Notes under the pieces: model-generated
Told to the model about the DNA's origin: nothing
The model's database searches: none
Seen by the model: only the letters and a program-made list of their open reading frames with translations
In this document: in pieces, positions 18,180-28,998 of the stretch
How positions within the stretch are numbered: the stretch's first letter is position 1
Layout of the letters: each line of letters starts with the position of its first letter
Assembly: GCA_032718475.1 (NCBI GenBank)
Contig: JAUCBJ010001416.1
Location: 1-64,000, forward strand
Source: Nemertoderma westbladi
Lineage: Eukaryota; Xenacoelomorpha; Nemertodermatida; Nemertodermatidae
Length of the DNA stretch: 64,000 bases
Direction: 5' to 3'
Position numbers and translations under genes: made by a program

Positions 18180-19373
18180 TTATTGAATATGCTGTACCCA
18201 CGACTGTTTCTTGGATCCAATGAATCGGACTAAATATTCTTTTTTCCCATTGCGCACACGTTCTTTAAGTTTGCCAATATTTTTGTCAATCAGAAGATAA
18301 ATATTACTATTTGGATGGACCTTTTGGAGTTCGTAAGAATAAAATGAGCCATTTATTATAGCTCCAGTGCTGTCCTTAATATCGAACATTACCGCTGGTA
18401 CTCTATCCAATCTGACTCTATGAATAATAAATAATTCACGTGTCCATTGTTCTCGATAGCCTTTAGCAAAAGCAGTACAAGCGATAGATAATCGTACTGT
18501 ATCTCCAACTTTAAATTTTATTTTCTTGTGATTAATCTGTCTATATTTCCCATATAATCTATTCATTAATTCAGTTTCATTAAATTTATTAACTTCAATG
18601 GGTATCATTTGTATAGTCCTATGAAATGACCTATTATAAGCATAGATAAGCTTTGGTAAAATTTTTATCCAAACATTATTTCCCCGTTGCGTGAAAATTT
18701 TGAACATCTTTGTTTTTAATGTTCTATTGAATCTCTCGACAATAGCTGCCTTATTCACAGAGTACATTACGTAATACTGTTTACCAATAGTATCTAAATA
18801 TTTCCTTACAGATTTATTTAGAAACTCAGAACCTTGATCAGTCGCGATTCTGTTTGGTTTACCCTTTTGGAATATTTTTTGCAATATACTAATAATTTCA
18901 ATACCTGTTTTTGTCTTCATACCATAGGCAAAAGCAAGCCGGCTAAAGGCATCAAAACATGTTAATATATAGTTATAATTATTATTTTGGGATTTATATT
19001 GCTGCATATCCACCAGATCTATCATATATATATCTTTTAACCCTCCCGTAAATATTTTAGATGTTGGATAATGATGTCTACGTGGTGCGTGAAGGGAGTA
19101 TGTCTTTTGCCCGCTCAACCATTTCTGGGCTTGAGTTGGTTTGATGTTTGCAGCTTTTGCTAATTTTGCGATACTTGCAAAACCCGCAGGGGATGATGGA
19201 TCTAAATAAATTCTTAACAGTTTTTTGTCTTTTAGAACATTTAATGCGGTATTTACAATGAGCCGTATTAATTCGTTACTCGCGGTATGGTTAATAAAAT
19301 AAGTTCTTTGTTGAGGGGTAGCGCTGCGTAGAAATTCCAATTCGTTATGATATTTCTGCACAAGTCTATTCAT
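18180..19373 (-). CDS. in-frame fusion of the small hydrophobic-tailed protein N-terminus to the integrase
   Basis: 397-residue open frame. Residues 1-49 equal the N-terminus of the 11548-11931 protein and the rest equals the integrase from its KKLLRIYLD segment onward. A deletion equivalent to exactly 500 bp (left-arm 11693-12192) with a 2-base AG microhomology joins them. The DDE residues and chromodomain-like tail are kept, but the hydrophobic tail, the 55-codon ORF and the first integrase residues are lost. It may be an accidental frame or an expressed chimaera. Confidence 0.65.
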   Translation of the reverse strand: MNRLVQKYHNELEFLRSATPQQRTYFINHTASNELIRLIVNTALNVLKDKKLLRIYLDPSSPAGFASIAKLAKAANIKPTQAQKWLSGQKTYSLHAPRRHHYPTSKIFTGGLKDIYMIDLVDMQQYKSQNNNYNYILTCFDAFSRLAFAYGMKTKTGIEIISILQKIFQKGKPNRIATDQGSEFLNKSVRKYLDTIGKQYYVMYSVNKAAIVERFNRTLKTKMFKIFTQRGNNVWIKILPKLIYAYNRSFHRTIQMIPIEVNKFNETELMNRLYGKYRQINHKKIKFKVGDTVRLSIACTAFAKGYREQWTRELFIIHRVRLDRVPAVMFDIKDSTGAIINGSFYSYELQKVHPNSNIYLLIDKNIGKLKERVRNGKKEYLVRFIGSKKQSWVQHIQ

Positions 19374-19406
19374 TGTTGCAACATTATTGAAAATTGTTAC
19401 AAAATA

Positions 19407-20087
19407 TTAATTATTATTATTATTATTATTATTTTCGCTACGTTTATAGTCAATGTAATTTTTAATGTAACAATTATGATTACGAAATATATCCGATCTA
19501 AATCTTAAATGTTCGGGTGTTTCCTGTCGTAAATCAATTAAGAAATGTGAAAATGGTTCAATAGTCGCATCTTGATAGGAATCTACTAAAAATTTGGTCT
19601 GCCCTGGTAACATCTGCTTCGCGAAATTTAAAACCGATAAACTGTCTCGCGGATTTTTCATTAATACTAAGGTATGGCTATTAATTGATCTTGTGGGGTT
19701 ATGCTTCCCGCCGTAAAACATGTTTTGCGTTATGAAACAAATAAATATATTGGAATGATGAGCAACCTTAGTAAACAATACAGTTAAAGCTGTACTGGAC
19801 TCAGTTTCTGTTAATAAATCATCTATAATTAATAAATCCCGACTATTCACTAAACTATCTATATTTTCTGGCAAACCTTTGTAAAGGTGAGTAATACCAG
19901 GAATAGTCGGGGGATTGCTCCCGTAACAATACAATACTCGCAAGGGGGGTTCGTTGAAACAACAATTCTTGTGTTTAATTAAATTGCTAACAAATGTAGA
20001 CTTTCCGGAACCAGATGGGCCAGAAATTATCATACTCGTTCCCATTTGAAAGTTTAAATTATATGGAACTGAATTAAAGTCAGCCAT
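19407..20087 (-). CDS. packaging-type ATPase, right arm
   Basis: 226 residues, nearly identical to the left-arm ATPase, with intact Walker A (GPSGSGKST) and Walker B (LLIIDD). Differences are few, for example GGKHNP in place of GGKHNR and the length of the terminal Asn run. It starts next to a (TAA)n run as in the left arm. Confidence 0.8.
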   Translation of the reverse strand: MADFNSVPYNLNFQMGTSMIISGPSGSGKSTFVSNLIKHKNCCFNEPPLRVLYCYGSNPPTIPGITHLYKGLPENIDSLVNSRDLLIIDDLLTETESSTALTVLFTKVAHHSNIFICFITQNMFYGGKHNPTRSINSHTLVLMKNPRDSLSVLNFAKQMLPGQTKFLVDSYQDATIEPFSHFLIDLRQETPEHLRFRSDIFRNHNCYIKNYIDYKRSENNNNNNNN

Positions 20088-20266
20088 TTATTATTATTAA
20101 GATATATCAACAATACAATATAATATAATATAAATATCAATGAACCAACACCATTACTATGTATATATGTAACAATTCACAAAAATACAGCATTTTACAA
20201 CAAAAAGTATGTACAACTGTAGTATTAGTATATTTATCATGGCAATCTTTCGTTCTACTTATTACC

Positions 20267-20964
20267 TTATTTGAAAAGATTGTGTAATCGTATACCTGCA
20301 ATCAACAGACATTGTTTTCGATTTAAATAATGTCCACACCAAGTGAGATAGCGGTGACATCGTATAAATTCGTTATACTTCTTAGTTTGACATTTATGTT
20401 CTATACCATGCCTGTAGCATTTAGTACTGGAAATATGACTTAGAGTATGTTCCGTCAAAGTGCGAATTACTCTCATACACAAATCATTGCAAAGAATACC
20501 TTCATCAAGTTTCAAATAATTCTTTTTTGGTTTTATACCTCTTGAAGATGATTCATCTTTATATGTCTTAAAGTAAATATCAAAACTACGCAAATTCTTA
20601 TTTAATTTTACTGTGATATTTTTATGTTCTTCATCAAACAACCAAGGTACCATAAAGCCGCCTTTTTTCACTATATATCGATAAAAAATATTCTGTGATA
20701 TTGTAAATAACTCGTTAGGTTCGTTACTTTTTCCTGAAATGTAGATAGAATTCCGCAGCTCTTTCCAATGATATGGATTATATAACTTGTTTACTCTGCA
20801 AAGTGTCTGTACTCTGCAAATTGGACAAATTTTAGTACAATCATTAATTTCAACATATTGATCAATACATGTCATGCAAGTTCCATGCTTATTAACACAT
20901 ATGTAACAATCAAGATGTTTTTAGAATAACAAATACTACAATTTGTGTTTATTAATATATCCAT
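20267..20964 (-). pseudogene. RING-finger protein, right arm, frameshifted
   Basis: Inverted copy of 9945-10646. A small deletion near codon 15 (after the first CSIC pair) shifts the frame, so only a downstream ATG (20875) gives a long frame that lacks half of the RING. The remainder differs from the left arm at a handful of residues. Confidence 0.65.
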
Positions 20965-21031
20965 TTTTCTTAAATAACCAAACCAAAATCGTTAAAATGT
21001 TGATAAAATATTTATAATATAGCTGAAAGAG

Positions 21032-21457
21032 TCAAGAATCATCTTCATTGTCATCAGTTTCATCAGTGGTTATAAGGGTTTCTTTCGAAATAATAACAAT
21101 AAACAAAGCCATAATTTCATAAGCATTTTTACGATCTAATTTGATCTCAAACTTTTCACATTTATTGCTCGCTATATTACCACTATATTGAGTAATAACA
21201 ATAAAGTTATCTGACATTGATAAAATTGTGAATTTATCTAAATCATCTTCTTCTTTGTAATCTAAAAGGTAACTAGTAGAATCTACCTCACCAAAAATAT
21301 CAATAGATCGTAGTTCTTTTCTTGCTTGTTCAGAAATATCTATTTTAAAATTAGGTTGTGAAGGACAATAAATAGTGTTACCAATAACAATACAAGTAAG
21401 ATTATCTACAGTATTAAATGTATGTCTTATTACAGACGCAGGTGTATCAGAAGACAT
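21032..21457 (-). CDS. acidic protein of unknown function, right arm
   Basis: 141-residue intact copy of 9452-9877 with very few changes. The ATG at 21457 follows an (AAT)n run in this arm too. Both arms keep this gene open although several neighbours are broken. Confidence 0.65.
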   Translation of the reverse strand: MSSDTPASVIRHTFNTVDNLTCIVIGNTIYCPSQPNFKIDISEQARKELRSIDIFGEVDSTSYLLDYKEEDDLDKFTILSMSDNFIVITQYSGNIASNKCEKFEIKLDRKNAYEIMALFIVIISKETLITTDETDDNEDDS

Positions 21458-21699
21458 TATTATTATTATTATTATTTTATGTAATAACATTTAAATAACA
21501 GCAACAAGGTAGATAAATAAATATTAATGATATTTTTTCTATTCTATTCATATATTTATATAGATCATTTTATATATATATATACAACCAATCAACTAAG
21601 AACACGTGTCACATGTAACCAATAGAAAGTAAATAATAACAGTAAATGAAGCAAAATAGGTCAGGCTACAGTATAACTCGGATATTTATCGCCTTTTTC

Positions 21700-21780
21700 T
21701 CTCGAGGTTGGATGGGAGAGTGAGTGGTCAATTGTGGAGAGTTATAACGGTCCCGAGTTCGAACCCGGTTGAATATTTTG
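21700..21780 (+). other. tRNA-like / B-box-like segment in the right TIR
   Basis: Inverted copy of the left-arm segment, with the intact B-box-like core GAGTTCGAACCC on the plus strand. The core is unchanged while nearby bases differ between arms. Confidence 0.3.
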
Positions 21781-21829
21781 TTATCTGAAAAATTGCAAAA
21801 TTAAATTTAGTTACTGGTGAAAAATAGTA

Positions 21830-22140
21830 GAAGTTACCTGTAGACACCCCTAGCGTCTGTAAAATAAAGGTTGGTAAATATGGAAATACTGGTTGCTGAA
21901 AAATAGCGATTTGAAAAATAGTAGAAGTTACCTGTAGACACCCCTAGCGTCTGTAAAATAAAGGTTGGTAAATATGGAAATACTGGTTGCTGAAAAATAG
22001 CGATTTGAAAAATAGTAGAAGTTACCTGTAGACACCCGAACACATGTAAAATAAAGGTTGGTGAATATGAAAATACTGGTTGCTGAAAAATAGCGATTTG
22101 AAAAATAGTAGACGTTACCTGTAGACACTCGAACACCTGT
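21830..22140 (-). repeat. 94-bp subterminal tandem repeat, right arm
   Basis: Mirror of the left-arm array with the same 94-bp spacing. The array composition differs: two outer units carry a GTTCG variant at the junction where the left arm has one. The arrays have therefore changed independently or by unequal exchange since duplication. Confidence 0.7.
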
Positions 22141-22402
22141 AAAATAAAGGCTTACGATTGGAGGAAGGACTAGCGTTGGGTGACTAATAACGCCTCTAGA
22201 GGAAGATGCTGGAACTTGAGAAGTTACCATGGTTACGGTTGAAATGCTGACATCTGATTGGTTGAAATAATAACGACCACTGCTAATGGTTGAAATGGTG
22301 TCTTCTGATTGGAGGAAGGAGTAGAAATGGATGGTAATGATGGGCTATGGGTGACCTTGGCGCGTGGGACTACAAACATATACTACCCCCCCCCCCCCCC
22401 CC

Positions 22403-22853
22403 TTATCTGTCCAACCGTGACATTTAATAATAATAATATTTTTTTAATATTCCCAACTATGTAAAGTAAATCTTTCTGACTCACTAGATATTACAGTAGT
22501 ATTATTATCTTATGTATATTATTGAGATGTTACATATAAAGACATATTTTAATATTCATAGATATATAGTGTACTGTATGTATTATAAATAAATATATAC
22601 TGTAGGTACTGGTATACAAATACCTACTGTATGGACGCACAGGACAAGTTATAGAAGCCAGTACTGGCCATGGTGATAACTAAGGGAGGGAGACCGTGCT
22701 AGCGGAGTCTGTGGCAGCCCAGTTGGCGGTGAGATAGTCCAGGGTATGGCGGCCATAGTAGACTAATTATTGGTTCCTGCTTTAAATCGTTGGCGAGTTT
22801 TAAACGTCTTGATGGCATCTTCTCTGACTGATTGCGAATGTTATTTTGCAAGA
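22403..22853. other. AT-rich flank without a gene
   Basis: It contains a (TAA)n run, several TACTGTA motifs and a GC-richer patch at about 22680-22760. No open frame is worth reporting. Confidence 0.5.
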
Positions 22854-25007
22854 TTATTTGCAAAGTAGTCTGTAGTGAAAATAGTAGAAGAATGAATGGC
22901 GTTGACAGCCAATTTCTAATGATGGACTATTTCCAAGTACATGTTGCAATATAGCGAGTGCTGCTGGTCGAAATGGGAGAGACCGCCCACGCAGTAGTGT
23001 CTCCACTTGTGCCAAAATTAAAAAAGAATCTTTGACAATCTCGCGGAGATTCGTTGCTGGGTATGTTAATCCCCCTTGATTGAGTAGATCGAAGAATGGC
23101 GGGTCGGTTGCTCTTGGTGATGTATCCTCAGCAATGGTATCGTTGCATGTTTTACATTTATTGCATTTTAGTAGTTTGTGAGCAATGTAACCAGCAACGC
23201 ATACGGTATCTTCCTTTGTGGCTTCATCTGTTTCGTATACGAATTCAATATGATCCACGCTTTCACAGAGTTCCGTGTAATTGTTAGTTTTACTTTCCTC
23301 GATAACTTTTTCCAACGATTTGCTCTCCTTTAGTATTGATTTCACTCGCAATATATTTTCATAGCGCAAAACCTCCATTAAACTTACCAAAAATCGGCCT
23401 CCACTCATCTCATCTGTTTGTACTTCGAGTAATGACGCTCCAATGGATCAGTTTACAATTTTCCGGTAAGCACATACTCAAAGCTATTATCGAGTAACTC
23501 GGTATACAAGTTGGCAATACCCGGTTTGTCTGAATCAAGGCGCTTCTAGTTTCTTTAGTTTCCAATTCGGTTTTCCTCTCTGAGGGTTGTTATTGCCGTT
23601 ATCGCATTGACATGACCAGATATCAGTTTGCGGAGAAGCCGATCCGACGGCAGAGGAGTTTCATTTCGTAGTACCTAAAATATAATTAACAAAATTATGT
23701 AAAATATTTTTGTATGCAAAATAATTTTTTATATTTTCACATGTGTTGTCTGCCTATCTGAATTTCCAGTTTTTCTCTAAACGATACTTTTTGGTGTGTG
23801 AAAAATTACGGATAAATAAATTGAAAAAATATATTTAAAAAAATAATAAACGACTCTAGAACATACTAGCATATTGTAAAACTATTCAAATGATATTATA
23901 TTAACAATATGGGCTACCTTATATGCCGAGAAGGAGGTATATCTGAGTAGCAAGGCGAAACGAAGTTGGTCGTTAGTATATATGGGTATCCCTTTCTGTT
24001 TATTGTGCTGCAGATCCAGTAAGCTTCTAATAAGACCTCGGGAATCCTGACCAAAATTACGTAAATAGGATACAAGATTTGGAGTCATTGTTGTGGAAGA
24101 AAGCTTGCATCTTGCATTTCTGAAAAAAGTTGTGATTTAATATAGACACATTAACGCATTTGGACGCTTTCTGTTTAAAAATACGCATAAGAACACACAC
24201 TGTAAATATTATTAATTTGGCGTGTTAATGTGGCAAGGTCTATGACTAGGTCTATCGAGTATAGTTTCTAAACAAACTATATTTTCACATATAATTTTAA
24301 TATATATCAGTACATTACTTGGACGTAATATTAAGTATAGGAAGAAATATTTTTTCTAAATTTAAGTTAAAAAATGCCCTGAAATAAAATTAAGATTGTC
24401 AATATTTTCATACCTTAGCCAAACTGGGTTGGGAACTGGAACTCCATCATGCGACAGCTTAACATGCAATTATTTTTTAATTGTTATGCATTCCTTCACC
24501 TTTGTGATATCACCTAGTTCCAATCTAAATAAATGCAGTTAATTTTTCTCCATCACTCCATACTCGTATTTCAAATTCATTCAAAACATTGAAATACCTT
24601 TGGATATCATTTAGAGTTTCTTTTTTGCATTTTTTTGAAAATAATTCCAATTCATCTGGCTGGAATTCTCTTATAGCTGGACGCTTTCTTGAAGGCGGTG
24701 GAATGGTTCTGGAAGATGTTGGAATACACTCAGGGTGTATTGTTGGGGCCTCTTTTGTGAGCGTCGGTCTTTGTGTATAACTGTTGACAAATCTACTGTC
24801 AAAATGAAGGATGCATATTTTTGCTGAAGGACCAGGTGTCCAATCACTACCATATCCCATGAACACGATCCAGTTTTTATACTGGGCTGAGTCATGCGAA
24901 GGGAAACCGAACATAGATATGGATTCAACTGCTGTGGACAAACCTCTTCCGAAGGAACTCTTTTTGTATCCAGACCTGCATCCTTTCACATTACAAACTC
25001 CTACCAT
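22854..25007 (-). pseudogene. THAP/P-element-type transposase, exon-split and decayed
   Basis: Three minus-strand coding blocks in the expected order. Block one (25007-24525) starts MVGVCNVKGC and has a THAP C2CH domain: C-x4-C, a W in the middle, CILH, then EAPTIHP. Block two (about 24120-23882) contains YTNDQLRFALLLRY, like the P-element/THAP9 segment before the catalytic domain. Block three (23408-22854) contains VCVAGYIAHKLLK, a C-x2-C-x2-C cluster and NQGGLTYPATNLREIV, like the C-terminal part of THAP9/P transposases. The central RNase H-like portion was not found, so this is an internally deleted copy. No inverted ends were identified. Confidence 0.65.
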
Positions 25008-25285
25008 AGTTTATATTATTTTAGTGCCTGAACAATAAATGGTTACCGCGCAGGGTGATGACGACGATGACAGATAACATACATACACTATTATAGGCCT
25101 ATTAAATAACTTTTAACGTAGTGTTTTAAATGGTTATAGAATATAACACTCATACCAACTAGGTTTTTTTTGGTAATAATAATGTAATAATTAGTTAATA
25201 TACAGAAATGATCTTTAAAAAATTTATTCACAACCACTTAATTATTTTTACTAGTTTTTTTTAATTTAATATATAATTTAATAAT

Positions 25286-25500
25286 GGGGTAGACGACTCG
25301 GAAATTTTTTTTCGAGTTTTCGTTGGTTTCATGTGAAAGAGCATGTGAAAAAACCCCAGAGAGCAATTTTACTTCAAAAAAATTAATATTGGCCGAGTTA
25401 TAGCGATTTTAATATATTAATATATTAATATATATTTTAGTTATAGCGATTAGCAACATCGAAAAATCAGGCCGTTTCGGAAAACTGCACGAGTGACGTC
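25286..25500 (+). repeat. left inverted repeat of the SWIM-YqaJ element
   Basis: Matches 28395-28593 in reverse with scattered substitutions. The inner end contains GTGACGTCA, a CRE-like motif, in both repeats. Confidence 0.6.
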
Positions 25501-25985
25501 AGCCATAACACAGCAACAGTTGTCAAGCGCAGTTGATTGGCTAATATAAAGTATAATATTGCAGTATCTAAAATAAAACAAATAATAAATGTAGCTAAGT
25601 ATTTATTTGGATGTGTATTTATGTTGTGTATTTCTTTCTCGTATTTATGTTGTGTTAAGAATCGATTCTAGGACAGCGGTATGGAGGCGATTATTCTAGA
25701 ATAATATTTATTTCGCCCATACCTGTACCGTAGAGCTGTAGCTAAAAACAAATAAAGCTAGCTAAATACTGCCACGCGTTTCGTTAATCGATTTTTTAAT
25801 CGTTTTTACAGCGAACAATGCGGGATAGGTAGATTAGCACTAGATGGAAATTATTTAGTCTTTTTTTTCTAGTTATTTAACTAGCTGGTAAAAATTCTAG
25901 AATTTTAAGGAGCATTTTTTTTTCAATAGTAGCTACGCTACAGGGGTACTAGTAAAAGTTATTATACAGTTACCATCAAGGTGTA

Positions 25986-27323
25986 ATGGAGGCCGGTTTC
26001 GAAAAAGCGGACAGTAGAAACCTACCAGCTTTAACCTATGCTGCAATATTGCACTATACTTGTAGCAAACCAGAGAAAATAAGCCCGGAGTTCAGGAACG
26101 TGAAAACCTTGAGGTTAGTTAAATTATGGTAAATGGTAAGTTAACCTATATATTATCCTCATATCTTTTCATGCACGTACTCATTTACGTACGTTCGGTT
26201 AACAAACAGCTCGGGAATTCACTGTAAGGTGTTACTGGTACTAGTGTTGCCTACTACTAGTGTTGCCTACTAGTGTAGCTAGTGTTTTTATAAAATACTA
26301 CAAAATCTTATTTTTTTTAAATAATTAAGATAAATTCACGCCTATACAAATTTGTTGGTATACCATTTTGAATGAAAATTACCAATTATAAAACATTATG
26401 TCCTGTTCCAATTATAGATCTGGCGGAGCATCGTACAGCGACAATGCTATTGGATGGGTGTGTGTAAAGAGAGATGGTCCTCATTGCACAGTTAAGGCCA
26501 AAATAACACCAGAACATCGTGTAAGAAGTCAACCCTACCGCGTCCAAGCTAAAGTTAATGAGAGTACCGGAGAAATAGTAGATCTGAAATGCAACGACTG
26601 TGTGGCCAGTGCTGGTGGTGGTTGCAAACATGCGATGGGCTTAACATTTTGGTTATACAGAAAATGTACAGAAATTTCCTGTACTATAAAGAACTGCAAA
26701 CAAGCAATTCCTATCACTGCAATTATAAAAAAGAAAAGTACAAAGAAACCAAGTACCATTACAGACGATCAGGTACAAGCATTCCGCGATAGGATTGTAA
26801 ATAAAATGAATAAGGACAAATTGCCCAGCATGCTCTACAATTATTTTGGGGATATATCGCCATTGACGTGGTTGCAAATGGATTATCTTGGCTTACAGTA
26901 TATGAAGGTAATTACAGTTATTTACTTATAATTATATACATCCATAAATAATACTTAACCTTACGTAACCACGGAATTTTTACACGGGAGGTCACAAAGG
27001 CCATTGTATTGCCCAATGGAATTGTTTTTCTAATACATAAAAAAATATATTATTTATTGAAATTATTTCGATACAAATCAAGGCAGTTAATTAATATATT
27101 AATTAATCACAGACATGTCAAAATGGTCGAAGCGAGGAATTTATATCGTACTGTATGGGAAAAATTACGCCACATCTCATTGAGGAAGCGTTTACGAAAA
27201 CTGCCAAGCAGTCAGACTGTCCTATGTGGCACCATTTAAGATATGGACGGGTGTCTGCGTCTAAACTTCACGAGGCAGCCCATTGCAAGACATATGATGG
27301 AAGTCTAGTGAAACGTATACTTG
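25986..27323 (+). CDS. SWIM zinc finger / YqaJ-type exonuclease gene, three exons, 3' part missing
   Basis: Model: exon 1 25986-26113, exon 2 26418-26907, exon 3 27113-27323. Donors are GTTAGT, GTAATT and GTAATA; acceptors are TATAG and CACAG, and phases match (2, then 0). Exon 1 starts MEAGFEKADSRNLPALTY. Exon 2 has VKRDGPHCTVKAKITPEHRV and a SWIM-like CNDCVASAGGGCKH. Exon 3 has MWHHLRYGRVSASKLHEAAH and DGSLVKRILG, typical of the start of a YqaJ/lambda-exonuclease-type domain. The catalytic acidic residues that should follow are not found before the right repeat, so the gene is truncated. SWIM-YqaJ proteins are common in invertebrate transposons; the role in transposition is unknown. Confidence 0.6.
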
Positions 27324-28394
27324 GTAATAATAATATCTTCAAGCATACATTCATACTTATTATTGTAATTTATTATTGGTGTTATGGATGGATGAGTGGT
27401 TTCATATTACAATAAAAAGTTATACTTATTATTGTAGCATAATAATTATAATTATTATTTTGGTAATGCACAACATAAGTAGAATTTAAATTTAAACAAA
27501 TTTGCACATGTAACCAGGGTCAGTACATAACCAAGACCCCAAAGACTTAAGACCTGTACAAAACACATACTGTGTTAGCGTTCGTTTATTGTTTTGCATC
27601 CCAAACACGCCTCTGTAACCTGCTCCATTGCCATCTTTTGGCATTTGCGAACTTGTCAATAATTATTCTATATTTGTTATTTGTTATTTATATTTGATGT
27701 ATATTAGTGGATATATTATTTTTAGTATAAACGCAGCTACTGTCCGTAATAATGTGCAGTAGTAGGCCAATATATTTTGAGTTAGCTATTTAACTGAAAT
27801 ATGGGTTAGCTACAACTGAACTGTTCTAGAATTATTGATAACTATCAATGCTACTTGGAATTCAATAATTTAACTTGTATACAAATAATTGTAATCGAAA
27901 AAGTTCGAATCCACAATCTAATCCAAAGTAATCTAAGTTTTGAAGCTTAATAAAACATCAATATGCTACTGGATTTCTACCACCTGGCAGTTTTAGCTAC
28001 AAAATACTGTATGTTTTATTTTTATAGCTAACAACTGTATAGTTTGGGATAAATAATTATTATTCTAGAATAATTAACTTGTTATGAATCAATTTCCGCC
28101 ATAAAGATATCAAATAATATATTTTTTTAATATGTTCCAGAATAAAAAATATTTTTTCTAGAACATTATTTTTTTATAAACAAATAGCTAATAAGTTCTA
28201 GAACATATCAAAAAAAGAAATTATCAAAAACTATCTAGTACAACAAATTTGGTGGGGGGGTGTACGCATACTGGACCAGTACCCAAATAATGTATTCTTA
28301 ACACAACACAAAAACACACCAAATAAATATTAGCTACATTATTTATTTTGATTACTAAGAGATTTATATTGTATAGTAACCAATGAACATTCAC
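27324..28394. other. non-coding 3' part of the SWIM-YqaJ element
   Basis: AT-rich, with TTCTAGAA-type palindromes and, at 28128-28300, the right end of a MITE related to 32708-33345. No continuing YqaJ exons were recognised. Confidence 0.5.
28128..28300. repeat. right end of a MITE related to 32708-33345
   Basis: Contains TTCTAGAAC palindromes and ends AAATTTGGTGGG, a GTGTACGCATACTGGACCAG block and TACC, the same terminus as the 32708-33345 element. A matching left end was not found nearby, so it is probably truncated. Confidence 0.45.
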
Positions 28395-28593
28395 TGCTGC
28401 ACTAGTGACGTCACTAGTGCAGTTTTCTGAAACGGCCTGATTTTTCGGTGTTGCTAATTTTGCGTTTTAAAATCGCTATAACTCGGCCAATATTATTTTT
28501 TTTGAAGTAAAATTGCTCTCTGGGGTTTTTTCACATGCCCTTTCACATGAACACAACGAAAACTCGAAAAAAAATTTCTGAGTCGTCTACCCC
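28395..28593 (-). repeat. right inverted repeat of the SWIM-YqaJ element
   Basis: Counterpart of 25286-25500. Its inner end has ACTGCACTAGTGACGTCACT, itself partly palindromic. Similarity to the left flank outside CTACCCC is weak. Confidence 0.6.
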
Positions 28594-28998
28594 ATTCCAG
28601 ATATATCGCAGAATTTCCATGAATAAACATATGATCCGCAAAATTTAATTTTATAGACATTTTTTTGGTCATTAATAAGGTAATATAAAATCCCAAATGT
28701 GTGGTTCGGATTGATTGCGAAATACTTATGGGTTTTTTGCTAGATTGACTCGACTATTAAAGATCTATTCGAATAATTCGAATAGGTTAATAATTATTAA
28801 ATATTCGGTTAATAAACAGTATATTGTGGTACATTTATGCTTATTTAATATATATGATTAATAATGTACAATGCATACCTACTGTTTTACATCAAATACA
28901 CAGGTTGCAAAAAAAAATTAAAACTGTAGGTACACCCATGTCATATAAGTGCCAATTGAATTTGGTTGACGGACGATGTCCTTTATAAATACACTTAA
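28594..28998. other. AT-rich spacer without a gene
   Basis: Stretch with TTAA at 28995-28998, which is the left target duplication of the next element. No coding or RNA signal is seen. Confidence 0.5.

Larger units (their letters stand above)
8526..22386. mobile_element. palindromic Polinton/adintovirus-like element (two inverted arms)
   Basis: Sequence from 8526 to about 15210 reappears inverted from 22386 back to 16219, differing by a few percent by eye plus indels. Both outer ends carry the same terminus (GTAGTATATGTTTGTAG; the left end opens with AG, as reported for Polintons) and both abut C runs. Each arm encodes an acidic protein, RING protein, packaging-type ATPase, hydrophobic-tailed small protein, retroviral-type integrase and two capsid-candidate proteins. 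Integrase plus packaging ATPase plus virion-like proteins points to the Polinton/Maverick-adintovirus group. PolB, cysteine protease and a large double-jelly-roll capsid gene are absent. The centre (15746-16218) is a LINE fragment. It may be a left-end-duplicated derivative that lost the polymerase half, or a family that never had it. Family confidence is moderate; the palindrome itself is certain. Confidence 0.8.
21480..22386 (-). repeat. right terminal inverted repeat and subterminal region
   Basis: Inverted counterpart of 8526-9420. It ends in CATATACTAC and then runs into 16 further C residues. It carries the same CCAAT boxes, X-box-like palindrome (22223-22236), 94-bp repeat array and B-box-like motif. 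Small substitutions distinguish it from the left end (for example ACGCGCCAAGG versus TCGCACCAAGG), so it is not an exact assembly duplicate. Confidence 0.7.
25286..28593 (+). mobile_element. DNA transposon with about 200-bp inverted repeats carrying a SWIM-YqaJ gene
   Basis: Ends GGGGTAGACGACTC and GAGTCGTCTACCCC are inverted. Similarity continues inward for roughly 200 bases, through AAACCCCAGAGAGCAATTTT and CGAAAAATCAGGCCGTTTC to a GTGACGTCA motif. The only gene seen is the spliced SWIM/YqaJ-type frame at 25986-27323; no transposase is visible. A target duplication is not obvious. The family is therefore unassigned. Confidence 0.6.

Noticed and set aside
8526-22386. Palindrome as a simple assembly duplication
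   Set aside because: The arms differ by substitutions, indels, a 500-bp deletion and different array composition, so one is not a copy-paste of the other; a misjoin of two genuine copies remains possible and is listed as a test.
27560-27650. Minus-strand short coding stretch (reads FANAKRWQWSRLQRRVW) as an exon
   Set aside because: Too short, no splice partners identified and no family match; left unannotated.
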